From an uncultured Pelagibacteraceae bacterium (lineage in GTDB: Bacteria; Pseudomonadota; Alphaproteobacteria; Pelagibacterales; AG-422-B15), in NCBI GenBank assembly GCA_902590345.1, contig CACIWK010000001.1, positions 1 to 40,340 on the forward strand: DNA of 40,340 nt, given 5' to 3'. The notes under the pieces were generated by a model. It had not been told where the DNA came from. It searched no databases and saw only the letters and a program-made list of their open reading frames with translations. A program made the translations under genes and the position numbers. Shown here piece by piece: positions 1 to 9,009 of the stretch (positions are counted from its first letter, which is position 1; the number at the start of each line of letters is the position of its first letter).

Positions 1-1
1 G

Positions 2-481
<480 letters not shown>

Positions 482-490
482 TAAATTTTG

Positions 491-518
491 TTGACCTACA
501 TAAACTATTAAGTATTAT
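491..518 (+). promoter_or_regulatory. Candidate sigma-70 promoter for the rpsL operon
   Basis: In the 138-base gap between rpoC and rpsL there is TTGACC (491-496), a 16-base spacer, then TATTAT (513-518). This is close to the -35/-10 consensus (five of six at each). It would start a transcript near position 525, giving a leader of about 95 bases before rpsL. The call rests on pattern only, and the region is AT-rich, so chance matches are possible. Confidence 0.45.
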
Positions 519-533
519 TCGGCATTCTTAAAT

Positions 534-569
534 AGTAGGCGGTAGAGAAATCTAAACGCTACTTTTTAT
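534..569 (+). terminator. Hairpin plus T-run in the rpsL leader (terminator or attenuator)
   Basis: AGTAGGCG (534-541) can pair with CGCTACT (557-563) with one bulged G. This gives a seven-base-pair stem followed at once by a run of Ts. The shape is that of an intrinsic terminator. It lies downstream of the candidate promoter at 491-518 and upstream of rpsL. It could therefore end the rpoC transcript, or act as an attenuator within the rpsL leader. The stem is short and AT-containing, so it may be weak. Confidence 0.4.
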
Positions 570-619
570 TAATTTTTTAAAATAGTTAACCTTTTAGTTG
601 TAAAGACTGGAGATAATTT

Positions 620-991
620 ATGCCGACTATAAGTCAGCTTATAAGAAAACCTAGAACCAAAGTTCAAAAAAGAAATAAGGTTCCAGCATTAAAAGCAAAT
701 CCTCAAAAGCGAGGCGTCTGCACTAGAGTCTATACAACTACACCAAAAAAACCAAACTCAGCATTACGAAAAGTTGCGAGAGTTAGACTTACAAATGGAT
801 TTGAAGTTACAAGTTATATTGGTGGTGAGGGTCATAATTTGCAAGAACACTCAGTTATATTAATTCGAGGTGGCCGTGTTAAAGACTTACCAGGTGTTCG
901 TTATCATACTGTAAGAGGCGTTTTAGATACTCAAGGTGTCGGTGAGCGAAAGCAGCGTCGATCATTATACGGTACAAAGAAACCTAAATAA
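620..991 (+). CDS. rpsL: 30S ribosomal protein S12
   Basis: S12 sits at the decoding centre of the small ribosomal subunit and helps control translational accuracy. The 123-residue product has the usual length. It starts [12 protein letters not shown] and carries the conserved [22 protein letters not shown] block and the [28 protein letters not shown] region, the site of classical streptomycin-resistance changes. The lysines at the usual resistance positions (in PKKPNS and GRVKDLPG) look wild type. A GGAG ribosome-binding site lies 8 bases before the ATG. The stop codon abuts the start of rpsG, so the two are cotranscribed. Confidence 0.98.
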   Translation: MPTISQLIRKPRTKVQKRNKVPALKANPQKRGVCTRVYTTTPKKPNSALRKVARVRLTNGFEVTSYIGGEGHNLQEHSVILIRGGRVKDLPGVRYHTVRGVLDTQGVGERKQRRSLYGTKKPK

Positions 992-1462
<471 letters not shown>

Positions 1463-1463
1463 T

Positions 1464-3539
1464 ATGACTAGAGAATATTCATTGCAGAAATATCGAAACA
1501 TAGGAATTATGGCTCATATTGATGCAGGCAAAACCACTACTACAGAGAGAATTCTTTATTACACAGGTAAAAGTCACAAAATAGGAGAAGTTCATGACGG
1601 CGCAGCCACAATGGACTGGATGGAACAAGAGCAAGAAAGAGGAATCACAATTACCTCTGCTGCAACTACATGTTTTTGGAATGACCATAGAATTAATATA
1701 ATTGATACTCCAGGCCACGTTGATTTTACTATTGAAGTTGAGAGATCACTCAGAGTTCTTGACGGTGCTGTTGCAGTATTTGATGGTGTTGCTGGCGTCG
1801 AACCGCAGACAGAAACTGTATGGAGACAGGCCAATAGATACAAAGTTCCAAGAATGTGCTTTGTTAATAAGATGGATCGTACTGGGGCCGATTTCTATAA
1901 GTGCCTTGATATGATTAAAGACAGACTTCAAGCAAATGCTTTAGTTTTACAAATTCCCTATGGAAGTGAGTCTGATCTTAAAGGTGTTATTGATCTTGTA
2001 AAAAATAAAGCAATTGTTTGGGCAAATGAAGACCTTGGAGCTAAATATGAGTACACAGAGATCCCCGAAGAATTAAAAGAGACTGCTGAAAAATATCGGT
2101 CTGAAATGGTTGAGATGGCAGTTGAGCAGGATGAAGAGGTTTTAGAAAAATATTTAGATGGGGAAGAGCCTAATGAGGAAACTCTCAATCGCTGTATTAG
2201 AAAAGGTACAATCAATTTTGAGTTCGTTCCAATTTTAACAGGCAGTGCATTTAAAAATAAAGGTGTACAACCACTTTTAGACGCAATTGTTAACTTTATG
2301 CCAGATCCTAGTGAGGTACAACAAGCTACAGGCAATATACCAGGCAAAGAAGAAGAAGAAATAAGAAAAGCATCAGATGATGAACCTTTTTCTGCATTAG
2401 CATTTAAAGTTGCTAACGATCCTTTTGTAGGCTCCCTTACCTTTACAAGAATCTACTCAGGAAAGTTAGAAGCTGGTTCAACAATCATGAATTCTGTTAA
2501 AGGCGATAAGGAAAGAATTGGAAGAATGCTGCTTATGCATGCAAATAACAGGGAAGATATTAAAACTGCATATGCTGGTGATATCGTTGCGATAGCAGGG
2601 TTGAAAGACACCATAACTGGTGAAACTTTATGTGACTCTCAAAAGCCAATCATATTAGAGTCAATGGATTTTCCTGATCCAGTGATTGAAATTGCTGTTG
2701 AGCCAAAAACGAAAGCTGACCAAGAAAAAATGGGTGAAGCGCTCGCTCGCCTTGCTAAAGAAGACCCTTCTTTTAGAGTAACTTCTGATGATGAGTCTGG
2801 GCAAACTGTTATTAAAGGAATGGGTGAGCTTCATTTGGATATTATTGTTGACCGAATGAAACGAGAGTTCAAGGTTGAAGCTAATGTAGGAGCTCCTCAG
2901 GTTGCTTACAGAGAAACAATATCCAAAGAAGTTGAAGTAACATATACACATAAAAAACAAAGTGGAGGAGCCGGTCAGTTCGCTGAAGTAAAAATTATTG
3001 CTGAGGGATGTGAACCGGGGACAGGAAGATTATTTGAAGACAAAATTAAGGGAGGTAACATACCTAAAGAGTATATTCCAGGAGTTGAAAAAGGAATTGA
3101 GAGTGTCGCTGATACGGGTGTCATAGCCGGTTTCCCAATAATTGATTACAAGGTAACATTAATCGATGGAAAATATCACGATGTAGACTCTAGTAGTTTA
3201 GCTTTTGAAATAGCTGGAAGAATGGCATTCAAAGATGCTTGTCAAAAAGCAGGCCCAAAACTTCTTGAGCCTATTATGAGAGTTGAGGTGGTTACGCCTG
3301 AAGAGTTTATGGGGGATGTTATAGGTGATTTAAGTAGTCGAAGGGGTCAAGTTAGTGGAAGTGAAGCTAGAGGCAATACAACAGCGATTAGTTCAATGGT
3401 GCCTCTTGCGAATATGTTTGGCTATGTTAACACATTACGTTCCATGACTCAGGGAAGAGCACAGTATTCAATGTTTTTTGATCATTATGAGCAAGTACCT
3501 CAAAATGTTCAAGATGAGGTAAAAGCAAAGTTTGCATAA
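1464..3539 (+). CDS. fusA: Elongation factor G
   Basis: EF-G is the GTPase that drives ribosomal translocation. The product has the G1 motif [10 protein letters not shown], the G2-region RGITITSAA, the G3 motif DTPGHVDF and the G4 motif NKMD. Domains II to V follow, ending at ...[11 protein letters not shown]; about 691 residues is the family's normal size. I start it at the ATG at 1464 ([10 protein letters not shown]), because the frame's earlier ATG at 1443 lies inside rpsG and would add seven unusual residues. An AGGTGG sequence inside the end of rpsG can serve as ribosome-binding site. The gene is followed after 9 bases by rpsJ, with no tuf between them. Confidence 0.97.
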   Translation: MTREYSLQKYRNIGIMAHIDAGKTTTTERILYYTGKSHKIGEVHDGAATMDWMEQEQERGITITSAATTCFWNDHRINIIDTPGHVDFTIEVERSLRVLDGAVAVFDGVAGVEPQTETVWRQANRYKVPRMCFVNKMDRTGADFYKCLDMIKDRLQANALVLQIPYGSESDLKGVIDLVKNKAIVWANEDLGAKYEYTEIPEELKETAEKYRSEMVEMAVEQDEEVLEKYLDGEEPNEETLNRCIRKGTINFEFVPILTGSAFKNKGVQPLLDAIVNFMPDPSEVQQATGNIPGKEEEEIRKASDDEPFSALAFKVANDPFVGSLTFTRIYSGKLEAGSTIMNSVKGDKERIGRMLLMHANNREDIKTAYAGDIVAIAGLKDTITGETLCDSQKPIILESMDFPDPVIEIAVEPKTKADQEKMGEALARLAKEDPSFRVTSDDESGQTVIKGMGELHLDIIVDRMKREFKVEANVGAPQVAYRETISKEVEVTYTHKKQSGGAGQFAEVKIIAEGCEPGTGRLFEDKIKGGNIPKEYIPGVEKGIESVADTGVIAGFPIIDYKVTLIDGKYHDVDSSSLAFEIAGRMAFKDACQKAGPKLLEPIMRVEVVTPEEFMGDVIGDLSSRRGQVSGSEARGNTTAISSMVPLANMFGYVNTLRSMTQGRAQYSMFFDHYEQVPQNVQDEVKAKFA

Positions 3540-3548
3540 GTATTAAAA

Positions 3549-3857
3549 ATGGAAAACCAAAATATCAAAATAAGATTAAAGGCTTTTGACCATGGTGTAC
3601 TCGATAAATCATCAGTTGAAATCGTTGATACAGCTAAAAGAACTGGGGCAATGGTGAAAGGTCCAATACCTTTACCGACAAATAATGAGAAATTTACAGT
3701 TCTTCGATCTCCACATGTTAACAAAAAAAGTAGGGAGCAGTTCGAGATCAGGACTCATAAGAGATTAATAGAGATAGTCGACCCGACGCCACAAACAGTC
3801 GATGCACTAATGAAATTAGATTTAGCTTCAGGAGTTGATGTAGAGATCAAATTATAA
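3549..3857 (+). CDS. rpsJ: 30S ribosomal protein S10
   Basis: S10 is a small-subunit head protein and also the NusE partner in antitermination complexes. The 102-residue product has the usual length and shows [26 protein letters not shown] near the start, [35 protein letters not shown] in the middle loop and the end [12 protein letters not shown]. It begins the S10 operon and lies only 3 bases before rplC. A tuf gene normally separates fusA from rpsJ in this group, but here the gap is 9 bases. Confidence 0.97.
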   Translation: MENQNIKIRLKAFDHGVLDKSSVEIVDTAKRTGAMVKGPIPLPTNNEKFTVLRSPHVNKKSREQFEIRTHKRLIEIVDPTPQTVDALMKLDLASGVDVEIKL

Positions 3858-3860
3858 GAT

Positions 3861-4550
3861 ATGAGATCAGGTATTATAGCAAAAAAGATTGGAATGAGTA
3901 ATTTGTACACACAAAGCGGAACAAATATTCCTGTTACTGTACTTCATGTTGAAAATTGCAAAATTATCGATCGGATTACATCAGAAAATGAAAAATCAGA
4001 TAAGGTATTGGTTGGTGCCTGTAAGTTAAAAAAAATATCAAAATCACAGAAGGGCTTCTTTGATAAAAAAAAATCAGATGCTTATAAATTTCTTAGAGAG
4101 TTTGAAATTAGTAAAGATCAAGAGATTAAAAGTGGAGACGAATTGAAAGCAAGTCATTTTAAGGAAGGTCAATTTATTGATGTATCTGGTTTCACGAAAG
4201 GCAAAGGATTTGCTGGAGTAATGAAACGTCACAATTTCTCTGGCCTGAGAGCTTCTCATGGTGTTTCAGTTTCACATCGAAGCCATGGATCTACAGGCCA
4301 GTGTCAAGATCCCGGTAAAGTTTTCAAAGGAAAAAAGATGGCTGGACAGTACGGAGATGTTCATAAAACTCTTCAAAGCTTACAGGTTGTAAAGGTTGAT
4401 GAACAAAAGAATCTAATATGTGTAAAAGGAGCTACACCTGGCTCAAGCGGAACTTGGTTAGTTGTTGAGGACTCAATTAAAAAAGACGGCATCAAAGAAA
4501 TAGAAGTCACACCAGTAAAATCAGAAAAAGAAGTTAAGAAGGAAAAATAA
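3861..4550 (+). CDS. rplC: 50S ribosomal protein L3
   Basis: L3 is an early-assembly protein of the large subunit that reaches towards the peptidyl-transferase centre. The 229-residue product opens MRSGIIAKKIGMSNLY, typical of alphaproteobacterial L3. It includes the core GFTKGKGFAGVMKRHNF and the ASHGVSVSHRSHGSTGQCQDPGKVFKGKKMAGQYG loop. That loop holds the glutamine (GSTGQ) that is methylated by PrmB in relatives. A lysine- and glutamate-rich tail (KSEKEVKKEK) extends the C-terminus. Four bases after its stop the next S10-operon gene, rplD, begins but is broken after a few codons. Confidence 0.97.
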   Translation: MRSGIIAKKIGMSNLYTQSGTNIPVTVLHVENCKIIDRITSENEKSDKVLVGACKLKKISKSQKGFFDKKKSDAYKFLREFEISKDQEIKSGDELKASHFKEGQFIDVSGFTKGKGFAGVMKRHNFSGLRASHGVSVSHRSHGSTGQCQDPGKVFKGKKMAGQYGDVHKTLQSLQVVKVDEQKNLICVKGATPGSSGTWLVVEDSIKKDGIKEIEVTPVKSEKEVKKEK

Positions 4551-4554
4551 GTAA

Positions 4555-4608
4555 ATGCAAATTGACGTTCATAAAATAGATGGAAAGAATTTTAAACGAA
4601 CAATTTAA
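4555..4608 (+). pseudogene. rplD: Truncated start of 50S ribosomal protein L4
   Basis: Four bases after rplC an ATG opens a reading frame whose first ten residues, MQIDVHKIDG, look like the start of L4, the gene expected here in the S10 operon. The frame then runs into the 96-bp repeat (from 4583) and stops after 17 codons, where a full L4 has about 200. No other S10-operon gene (rplW, rplB, rpsS) follows. L4 is needed for ribosome assembly, so an intact copy must exist elsewhere, or this junction is artificial. The identification rests on position and a short match, so it is likely but not proven. Confidence 0.72.
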
Positions 4609-4678
4609 ATTTTAAAACTAATCAGTTGTTATAATTGCCTGAAAAGGTCCACTGCCAAAAGTTATCTGGTCTGAACCG
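4583..4678 (+). repeat. 96-bp perfect direct repeat, copy A (intruding copy)
   Basis: These 96 bases are identical to 8914-9009. By content they encode the last residues and stop of NAD kinase on the plus strand and the last 19 residues of a secreted protein on the minus strand, neither of which belongs here. The left edge falls inside rplD and the right edge inside the 3' end of the formate dehydrogenase gene. Bases flanking the repeat differ at both ends (G against T before it, C against T after it), so the limits are sharp. Confidence 0.97.
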
Positions 4679-5841
4679 CTTGTCGCAGAACCTTCACTAT
4701 AAGAGTGAGCGCCTGTTCCAGCAAGCGCGCCATCTTTAACAATTGTATATTCAGTTCTTTGATCTTCTCCAGCAAATAAACATTCAAGAATTTCCCTCAC
4801 CCCAGCTGCATATCTTGCTTGTGCTGATAGCGAAGTTCCTGAAGTATGTGGTGTCATTCCATGATTTGGCATGGTTCGCCATACATGATCGTTTGGAGCG
4901 GGCTGTGGGAACCATACGTCACCAGCATAACCACTTAATTGACCTGACTCTAAGGCACGGGCAATTGCATCACGATTACAAATTTTACCGCGTGCAGTAT
5001 TTACAATATATGCTCCTTTTTTCATTTTTCCGATCATCTCATCGTCAAAGAGATTTTCAGTTTCAGGGTGAAGTGGACAATTAATCGTTACAACGTCACA
5101 CACTGCAACCATTGACTCAACAGAATCATGAAAAGTCAAATTCAATTCTTTTTCTACTGACTCTGGTAATCTATGTCTGTCAAAATAATGCATGTGAACA
5201 TCAAAATGCTTAAGTTTTCTTAGTGCATCTAAACCTATCCTCCCAGCTGCAACAGTACCTACATGCATACCTTCAAGGTCGTATGATCTTTGTACTGCAT
5301 CAGCAATATTCCAACCACCTTCATTAATAATCCGGTATTGATTATGATAATCTCTTACCAGGGACAAAATCATCATCACAATATGCTCTGCCACAGATCT
5401 TGAATTACAGAAGGTAACTTCCATAACATCAATTTTATTGTCCATAGCTGCTTGTAAATCAACATGGTCTGAACCAATGCCAGCAGTTATTGCCATTTTT
5501 AAGTTTTTAGCCATAGCAATACGTTCTTTTGTTAAATAAAAGGGAAAGAAGGGTTGTGAGATAACTACATCAGCATCAACAAGTTCTTTTTCCGCTACGC
5601 ATCCAGGTGCATCCTTATCATTTGTAACTACCAATGTATGGCCAGCATCCTCAAGAAATTTTCTTAAGCCAAGCTCGCCGGAAACACACCCAAGCAATTC
5701 CCCTGGATTAAAATCTATCCCTTTTGGAGTTGGCAATGTTTGTCCATCCGGGTACTTTTCAATTTTTGGCAAATTTTCTACAGGATAACTTGACGGCATT
5801 CCCCCTTTTGGATCATCGTATAAAATACACAATACTTTCAT
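4618..5841 (-). CDS. fdh: NAD-dependent formate dehydrogenase with a replaced C-terminal tail
   Basis: This enzyme oxidises formate to CO2 with reduction of NAD+, a cytoplasmic, metal-free D-2-hydroxyacid-dehydrogenase-family protein. Key residues appear at the numbering known for the Pseudomonas sp. 101 enzyme: Asn146, the AGRIG dinucleotide loop near 199-203, Asp221 (NAD+ preference), Arg284, Gln313 and His332. Residues 1-388 align well with that family, up to GALAGTGAHSYSEGSATS. The last 19 residues (389-407) are encoded by the 96-bp repeat and match the C-terminus of the secreted protein at 8949-9818 instead of the family's EEAAKFKKAV-like end. A good ribosome-binding site (AAGGAGATATA) precedes the ATG. 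It is the last gene of the glpK-aldolase-fdh run. The core is intact, so activity is plausible if the junction is real. Confidence 0.95.
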   Translation of the reverse strand: MKVLCILYDDPKGGMPSSYPVENLPKIEKYPDGQTLPTPKGIDFNPGELLGCVSGELGLRKFLEDAGHTLVVTNDKDAPGCVAEKELVDADVVISQPFFPFYLTKERIAMAKNLKMAITAGIGSDHVDLQAAMDNKIDVMEVTFCNSRSVAEHIVMMILSLVRDYHNQYRIINEGGWNIADAVQRSYDLEGMHVGTVAAGRIGLDALRKLKHFDVHMHYFDRHRLPESVEKELNLTFHDSVESMVAVCDVVTINCPLHPETENLFDDEMIGKMKKGAYIVNTARGKICNRDAIARALESGQLSGYAGDVWFPQPAPNDHVWRTMPNHGMTPHTSGTSLSAQARYAAGVREILECLFAGEDQRTEYTIVKDGALAGTGAHSYSEGSATSGSDQITFGSGPFQAIITTD

Positions 5842-5865
5842 TTATATCTCCTTAATTTATTTTGA

Positions 5866-6612
5866 TTAATTTAGAAAAGATGAGTCTAGACGTTCCATCT
5901 TTCTCTTTACTGCAGGCCATAGTAATGCTGCAGCCATTTCTCTTCCCTCACCTTGTTGTCTTGTTGTTTCAATTGATTCCTCTGAGGGGTAGTTCAATTC
6001 AAGATTTCCAGAAAGAGCTCTTACTTGATAAGAGCATGCTTTTTCTAAGAAATATATATTAGTGAATGCTTCTGCAACATTTTTACCTAAAGCCAATGTT
6101 CCATGATTTCTAAGTATCATTAAACGCGCTTCACCTAGATCCTTTACCAATCTTTCTTTTTCTTCTTCAAAAAGAGCAACTCCTTCATAATCGTGATATG
6201 CGATTTGACTCCTAACTAACATTCCAGTTTGAGATAAAGGCAATAAACCATCTTTCAATGATGCGACTGCTACGCCATCATTTGAGTGAAGATGAACAAT
6301 ACAATGTGCATCCTCTCTTTTATCATGTATTGCACTATGAATGGTAAAACCTGCAGGATTTATAAAATTATTTGTGTCACTAAGTATTTTTCCCTTTAAG
6401 TTAACTTTCACCAAGTTTGAAGCAGTTATTTCATCAAATAAAAAACCATAAGGGTTAATTAAAAATTCATCATCAGTCCCAGGAACTTTAGCAGATATAT
6501 GTGTAAATATTAAATCATCCCAACCAAAATATGGAATTGTTCGATAGAATGCAGCCAAGTCTTGTCTTGTTTCCCATTCTTCTTTTGAAACACTATTTTT
6601 CACATCAACCAT
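5866..6612 (-). CDS. Class II aldolase/adducin-family protein
   Basis: Members of this family are zinc-dependent aldolases, epimerases or decarboxylases acting on sugar phosphates or related compounds; the substrate here cannot be read from the sequence. The 248-residue product has the family's metal-site histidines in HLHSNDG (middle) and RNHGTL (C-terminal half). It also has FTHISAKVPG and FLINPYGFLFDEI near the N-terminus, and no signal peptide. This short type with N-terminal WETRQDLAAFYR is common in marine bacteria as a stand-alone annotation. Its start overlaps the end of glpK by 8 bases and fdh follows after 24 bases, so the three are probably one operon. Confidence 0.88.
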   Translation of the reverse strand: MVDVKNSVSKEEWETRQDLAAFYRTIPYFGWDDLIFTHISAKVPGTDDEFLINPYGFLFDEITASNLVKVNLKGKILSDTNNFINPAGFTIHSAIHDKREDAHCIVHLHSNDGVAVASLKDGLLPLSQTGMLVRSQIAYHDYEGVALFEEEKERLVKDLGEARLMILRNHGTLALGKNVAEAFTNIYFLEKACSYQVRALSGNLELNYPSEESIETTRQQGEGREMAAALLWPAVKRKMERLDSSFLN

Positions 6613-8098
6613 TATTCATTAGTCCTTTTACAGTTTTTAACCATCTATTATATTGTTGATCTGCCTCGTCCAACGAAATAGCAGGCTCAAATTTGCGATC
6701 AGTCTTCCACAATTTCTCGACCTCTGCAACATCTTTGTATACACCAGATTTCATTCCAGCTAAGTAAGCTGCACCCATAGCAGTCGACTCTTGATTCAAA
6801 GGCCTTTCTATTCTTACTTGAGTGATATCTGATAATAATTGCATCATAAGATTATTTTTAGACATGCCTCCATCAACACGAATAGTAAAATCATTTCTCT
6901 TTAGTTTTGTATCGTTAAGCAGGCACTCAAGAAGATCTCTTGTTTGATAACATATTGATTTTAATGCAGCAATGGCAATATCAGCCTTTGAAGTATCTCG
7001 AGTAATTCCTGAAATTTGACCCCTTACATCAGAATTCCAATAAGGAGCACCCAAACCCGTAAAAGCAGGAATGAATTGTACTTCGTTAGTGCTGTTATTT
7101 GCGAGCTCTTCAACCTTGCTTGCATCGTTGATAAAATTCATTTTATCACGCATCCATTGAACAACAGTACCCGCATTGAAAATACTACCCTCTAAAGCAA
7201 AATCTTTTTTATCAAATATATTATAAGCTTTAGTAGACAATAATTTGGACTCTGACTCTATAAATTTATTTCCAGTATTCATTAATAAAAAACAACCCGT
7301 ACCATAAGTTGATTTAACCATTCCTTCCTTGAAACAAGCCTGTCCAATAGTAGCTGCCTGTTGATCACCGGCTACGCCGCCTATTGAAATTTTTTCTCCA
7401 AAGAAACTAGAATCTATTGCTCCAAAATCATCAGCACAATTTTTTACATCAGGCAAAATATTTTTGTTAATATTAAAAATATTTAATAATTCATCATCCC
7501 AACAATCTTCATTTATATTATAAAGCATTGTTCTTGATGCATTTGTAACATCAGTATAATGACATTCACCTTTTGTAAAATTCCAAATGAGCCAAGAATC
7601 AATAGTTCCAACTAATAAATTATTTTCATGAATTATTTTTTTTGCTTCTTCAATATTTTCAATGATCCATTTAATTTTTGTTGCTGAAAAGTAAGGATCA
7701 ATTATGAGACCAGTCTTTGATTGGATTAGTTTTGTTAAATTCTTTTCTCTTAATGTCTCACAAAAATTTTCTGTTCGCCTGTCCTGCCACACAATAGCAT
7801 TGTAGACTGGCTTCCCTGTTATTTTGTTCCATGCAACAACCGTCTCTCTTTGATTTGTTATACCTGCAATATTAATATCTTTTGGGCTAATGTTTGTTTC
7901 TTTAATTACAAAGTTAATAGCGTCTTGTGTTGTCTTTAAAATTTCTATTGGATCATGCTCAACCCAGCCATCATTTGGGAAATACTGTTTAAATTCGAAG
8001 TTTTTTTGACTAATAATATTTCCTTGAATATCTGAAATTAAGGCCCGTGAACTGGTTGTGCCTTGATCTATTGAGAGTAAATACCCATCTAAAGACAT
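6605..8098 (-). CDS. glpK: Glycerol kinase
   Basis: Glycerol kinase phosphorylates glycerol to sn-glycerol 3-phosphate with ATP in the cytoplasm. The 497-residue product is the normal length. It has the N-terminal phosphate-binding SIDQGTTSSRALI, the NQRETVVAWNK segment with glycerol-contacting residues, the IVWQDRRT motif, VAGDQQAATIGQ, TYGTGCFLLMNTG and the C-terminal FGGY-family signature around FTIRVDGGMSKNNLMMQLLSDI. No glpF transporter or glpD dehydrogenase is visible beside it; instead a class II aldolase overlaps its 3' end. It diverges from nadK across an 80-base AT-rich gap in which I cannot fix a promoter. Confidence 0.95.
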   Translation of the reverse strand: MSLDGYLLSIDQGTTSSRALISDIQGNIISQKNFEFKQYFPNDGWVEHDPIEILKTTQDAINFVIKETNISPKDINIAGITNQRETVVAWNKITGKPVYNAIVWQDRRTENFCETLREKNLTKLIQSKTGLIIDPYFSATKIKWIIENIEEAKKIIHENNLLVGTIDSWLIWNFTKGECHYTDVTNASRTMLYNINEDCWDDELLNIFNINKNILPDVKNCADDFGAIDSSFFGEKISIGGVAGDQQAATIGQACFKEGMVKSTYGTGCFLLMNTGNKFIESESKLLSTKAYNIFDKKDFALEGSIFNAGTVVQWMRDKMNFINDASKVEELANNSTNEVQFIPAFTGLGAPYWNSDVRGQISGITRDTSKADIAIAALKSICYQTRDLLECLLNDTKLKRNDFTIRVDGGMSKNNLMMQLLSDITQVRIERPLNQESTAMGAAYLAGMKSGVYKDVAEVEKLWKTDRKFEPAISLDEADQQYNRWLKTVKGLMNNG

Positions 8099-8178
8099 AA
8101 GATAAGAATAATTAATTAATTATGTTCAATTAGAGGGGATTTTAGGATAAAGGAATACTTTTTTGTAGGTAAAAAACC

Positions 8179-8946
8179 ATGAATTTGAATAAACCAGTTT
8201 TTTTGGCTTCCAGCAGTGATGAGGCAAGCTCTCAGAAAAAGATTTTAGAAGATAAGTTCGGTAAGAATGAATTTGATGAAGCTGATGTGATAGTAGTCCT
8301 GGGCGGTGATGGATTTATGCTTGAAGCTATAAAATCTCACATGGACAGACAATTGCCTATTTTTGGATTAAATTATGGTAGTGTTGGATTTCTGATGAAC
8401 TCCTCAAATCAAAATGATTTGGTAAATAGAATTAATCAATCTCAATCAATAAAAATATCTCCGTTGATTATGAAAGCTGTGAGTGTCGATGGTTCCATTC
8501 ATGAAGCAATTGCTATTAACGAAGTATCATTACTCAGAGAAACACATCAAGCGTCAAAAATAAAAATTTCAGTTGATGGCAAAGTTAGGTTAGATGAACT
8601 AATCTGTGATGGTGTATTAATTTCAACACCGTCTGGTAGCACAGCTTACAATTTATCTGCTCACGGTCCAATACTCCCAATAAATGCAGATGTTCTTGCA
8701 TTAACTCCTATAAGTGCTTTTAGACCTAGAAGATGGAAAGGTGCAATACTAAATAATGAGTCAAATGTGAAATTTGAAATTATTGAAAGTAAGAAAAGAC
8801 CCGTAAGTGTTGTCGCTGATAGTACTGAGTTTAGAGAAATTAGTTCAGTTGAAGTACATCAAAGTAAAGATCAAATTGTAGAGCTTTTATTCGATGAAGA
8901 CCACTCATTTGATGAAAGAATTTTAAACGAACAATTTAAATTTTAA
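8179..8946 (+). CDS. nadK: NAD kinase
   Basis: NAD kinase makes NADP+ from NAD+ and ATP (or polyphosphate). The 255-residue product is of the short alphaproteobacterial type. It carries the GGDG motif at residues 42-45 (VVLGGDGFMLEA), the conserved NE pair in AINEVSLLRE, the DGVLISTPSGSTAYNLSAHGPI block and a typical C-terminus ending DHSFDERILNEQF. The gene is complete and in its native context. Its last 33 bases and stop lie within the 96-bp repeat, whose other copy is 4.3 kb upstream. It converges on the secreted-protein gene with 2 bases between stops. Confidence 0.96.
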   Translation: MNLNKPVFLASSSDEASSQKKILEDKFGKNEFDEADVIVVLGGDGFMLEAIKSHMDRQLPIFGLNYGSVGFLMNSSNQNDLVNRINQSQSIKISPLIMKAVSVDGSIHEAIAINEVSLLRETHQASKIKISVDGKVRLDELICDGVLISTPSGSTAYNLSAHGPILPINADVLALTPISAFRPRRWKGAILNNESNVKFEIIESKKRPVSVVADSTEFREISSVEVHQSKDQIVELLFDEDHSFDERILNEQFKF

Positions 8947-9009
8947 AACTAATCAGTTGTTATAATTGCCTGAAAAGGTCCACTGCCAAAAGTTATCTGG
9001 TCTGAACCG
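8914..9009 (+). repeat. 96-bp perfect direct repeat, copy B (native copy)
   Basis: This copy is identical to 4583-4678. Here it fits its surroundings: it covers the last codons and stop of nadK and, on the other strand, the stop and last codons of the secreted-protein gene. The gene structure is intact on both sides, so this is taken as the source copy. Confidence 0.97.

Noticed and set aside
1958-2347. A 129-codon minus-strand open frame opposite fusA
   Set aside because: It lies wholly within the well-conserved EF-G coding sequence and its product has no recognisable features, so it is a shadow frame.
4583-9009. A transposon or integrative element bounded by the 96-bp repeats
   Set aside because: No transposase, integrase, terminal inverted repeats or target duplication is visible, and the repeat is made of ordinary gene ends.
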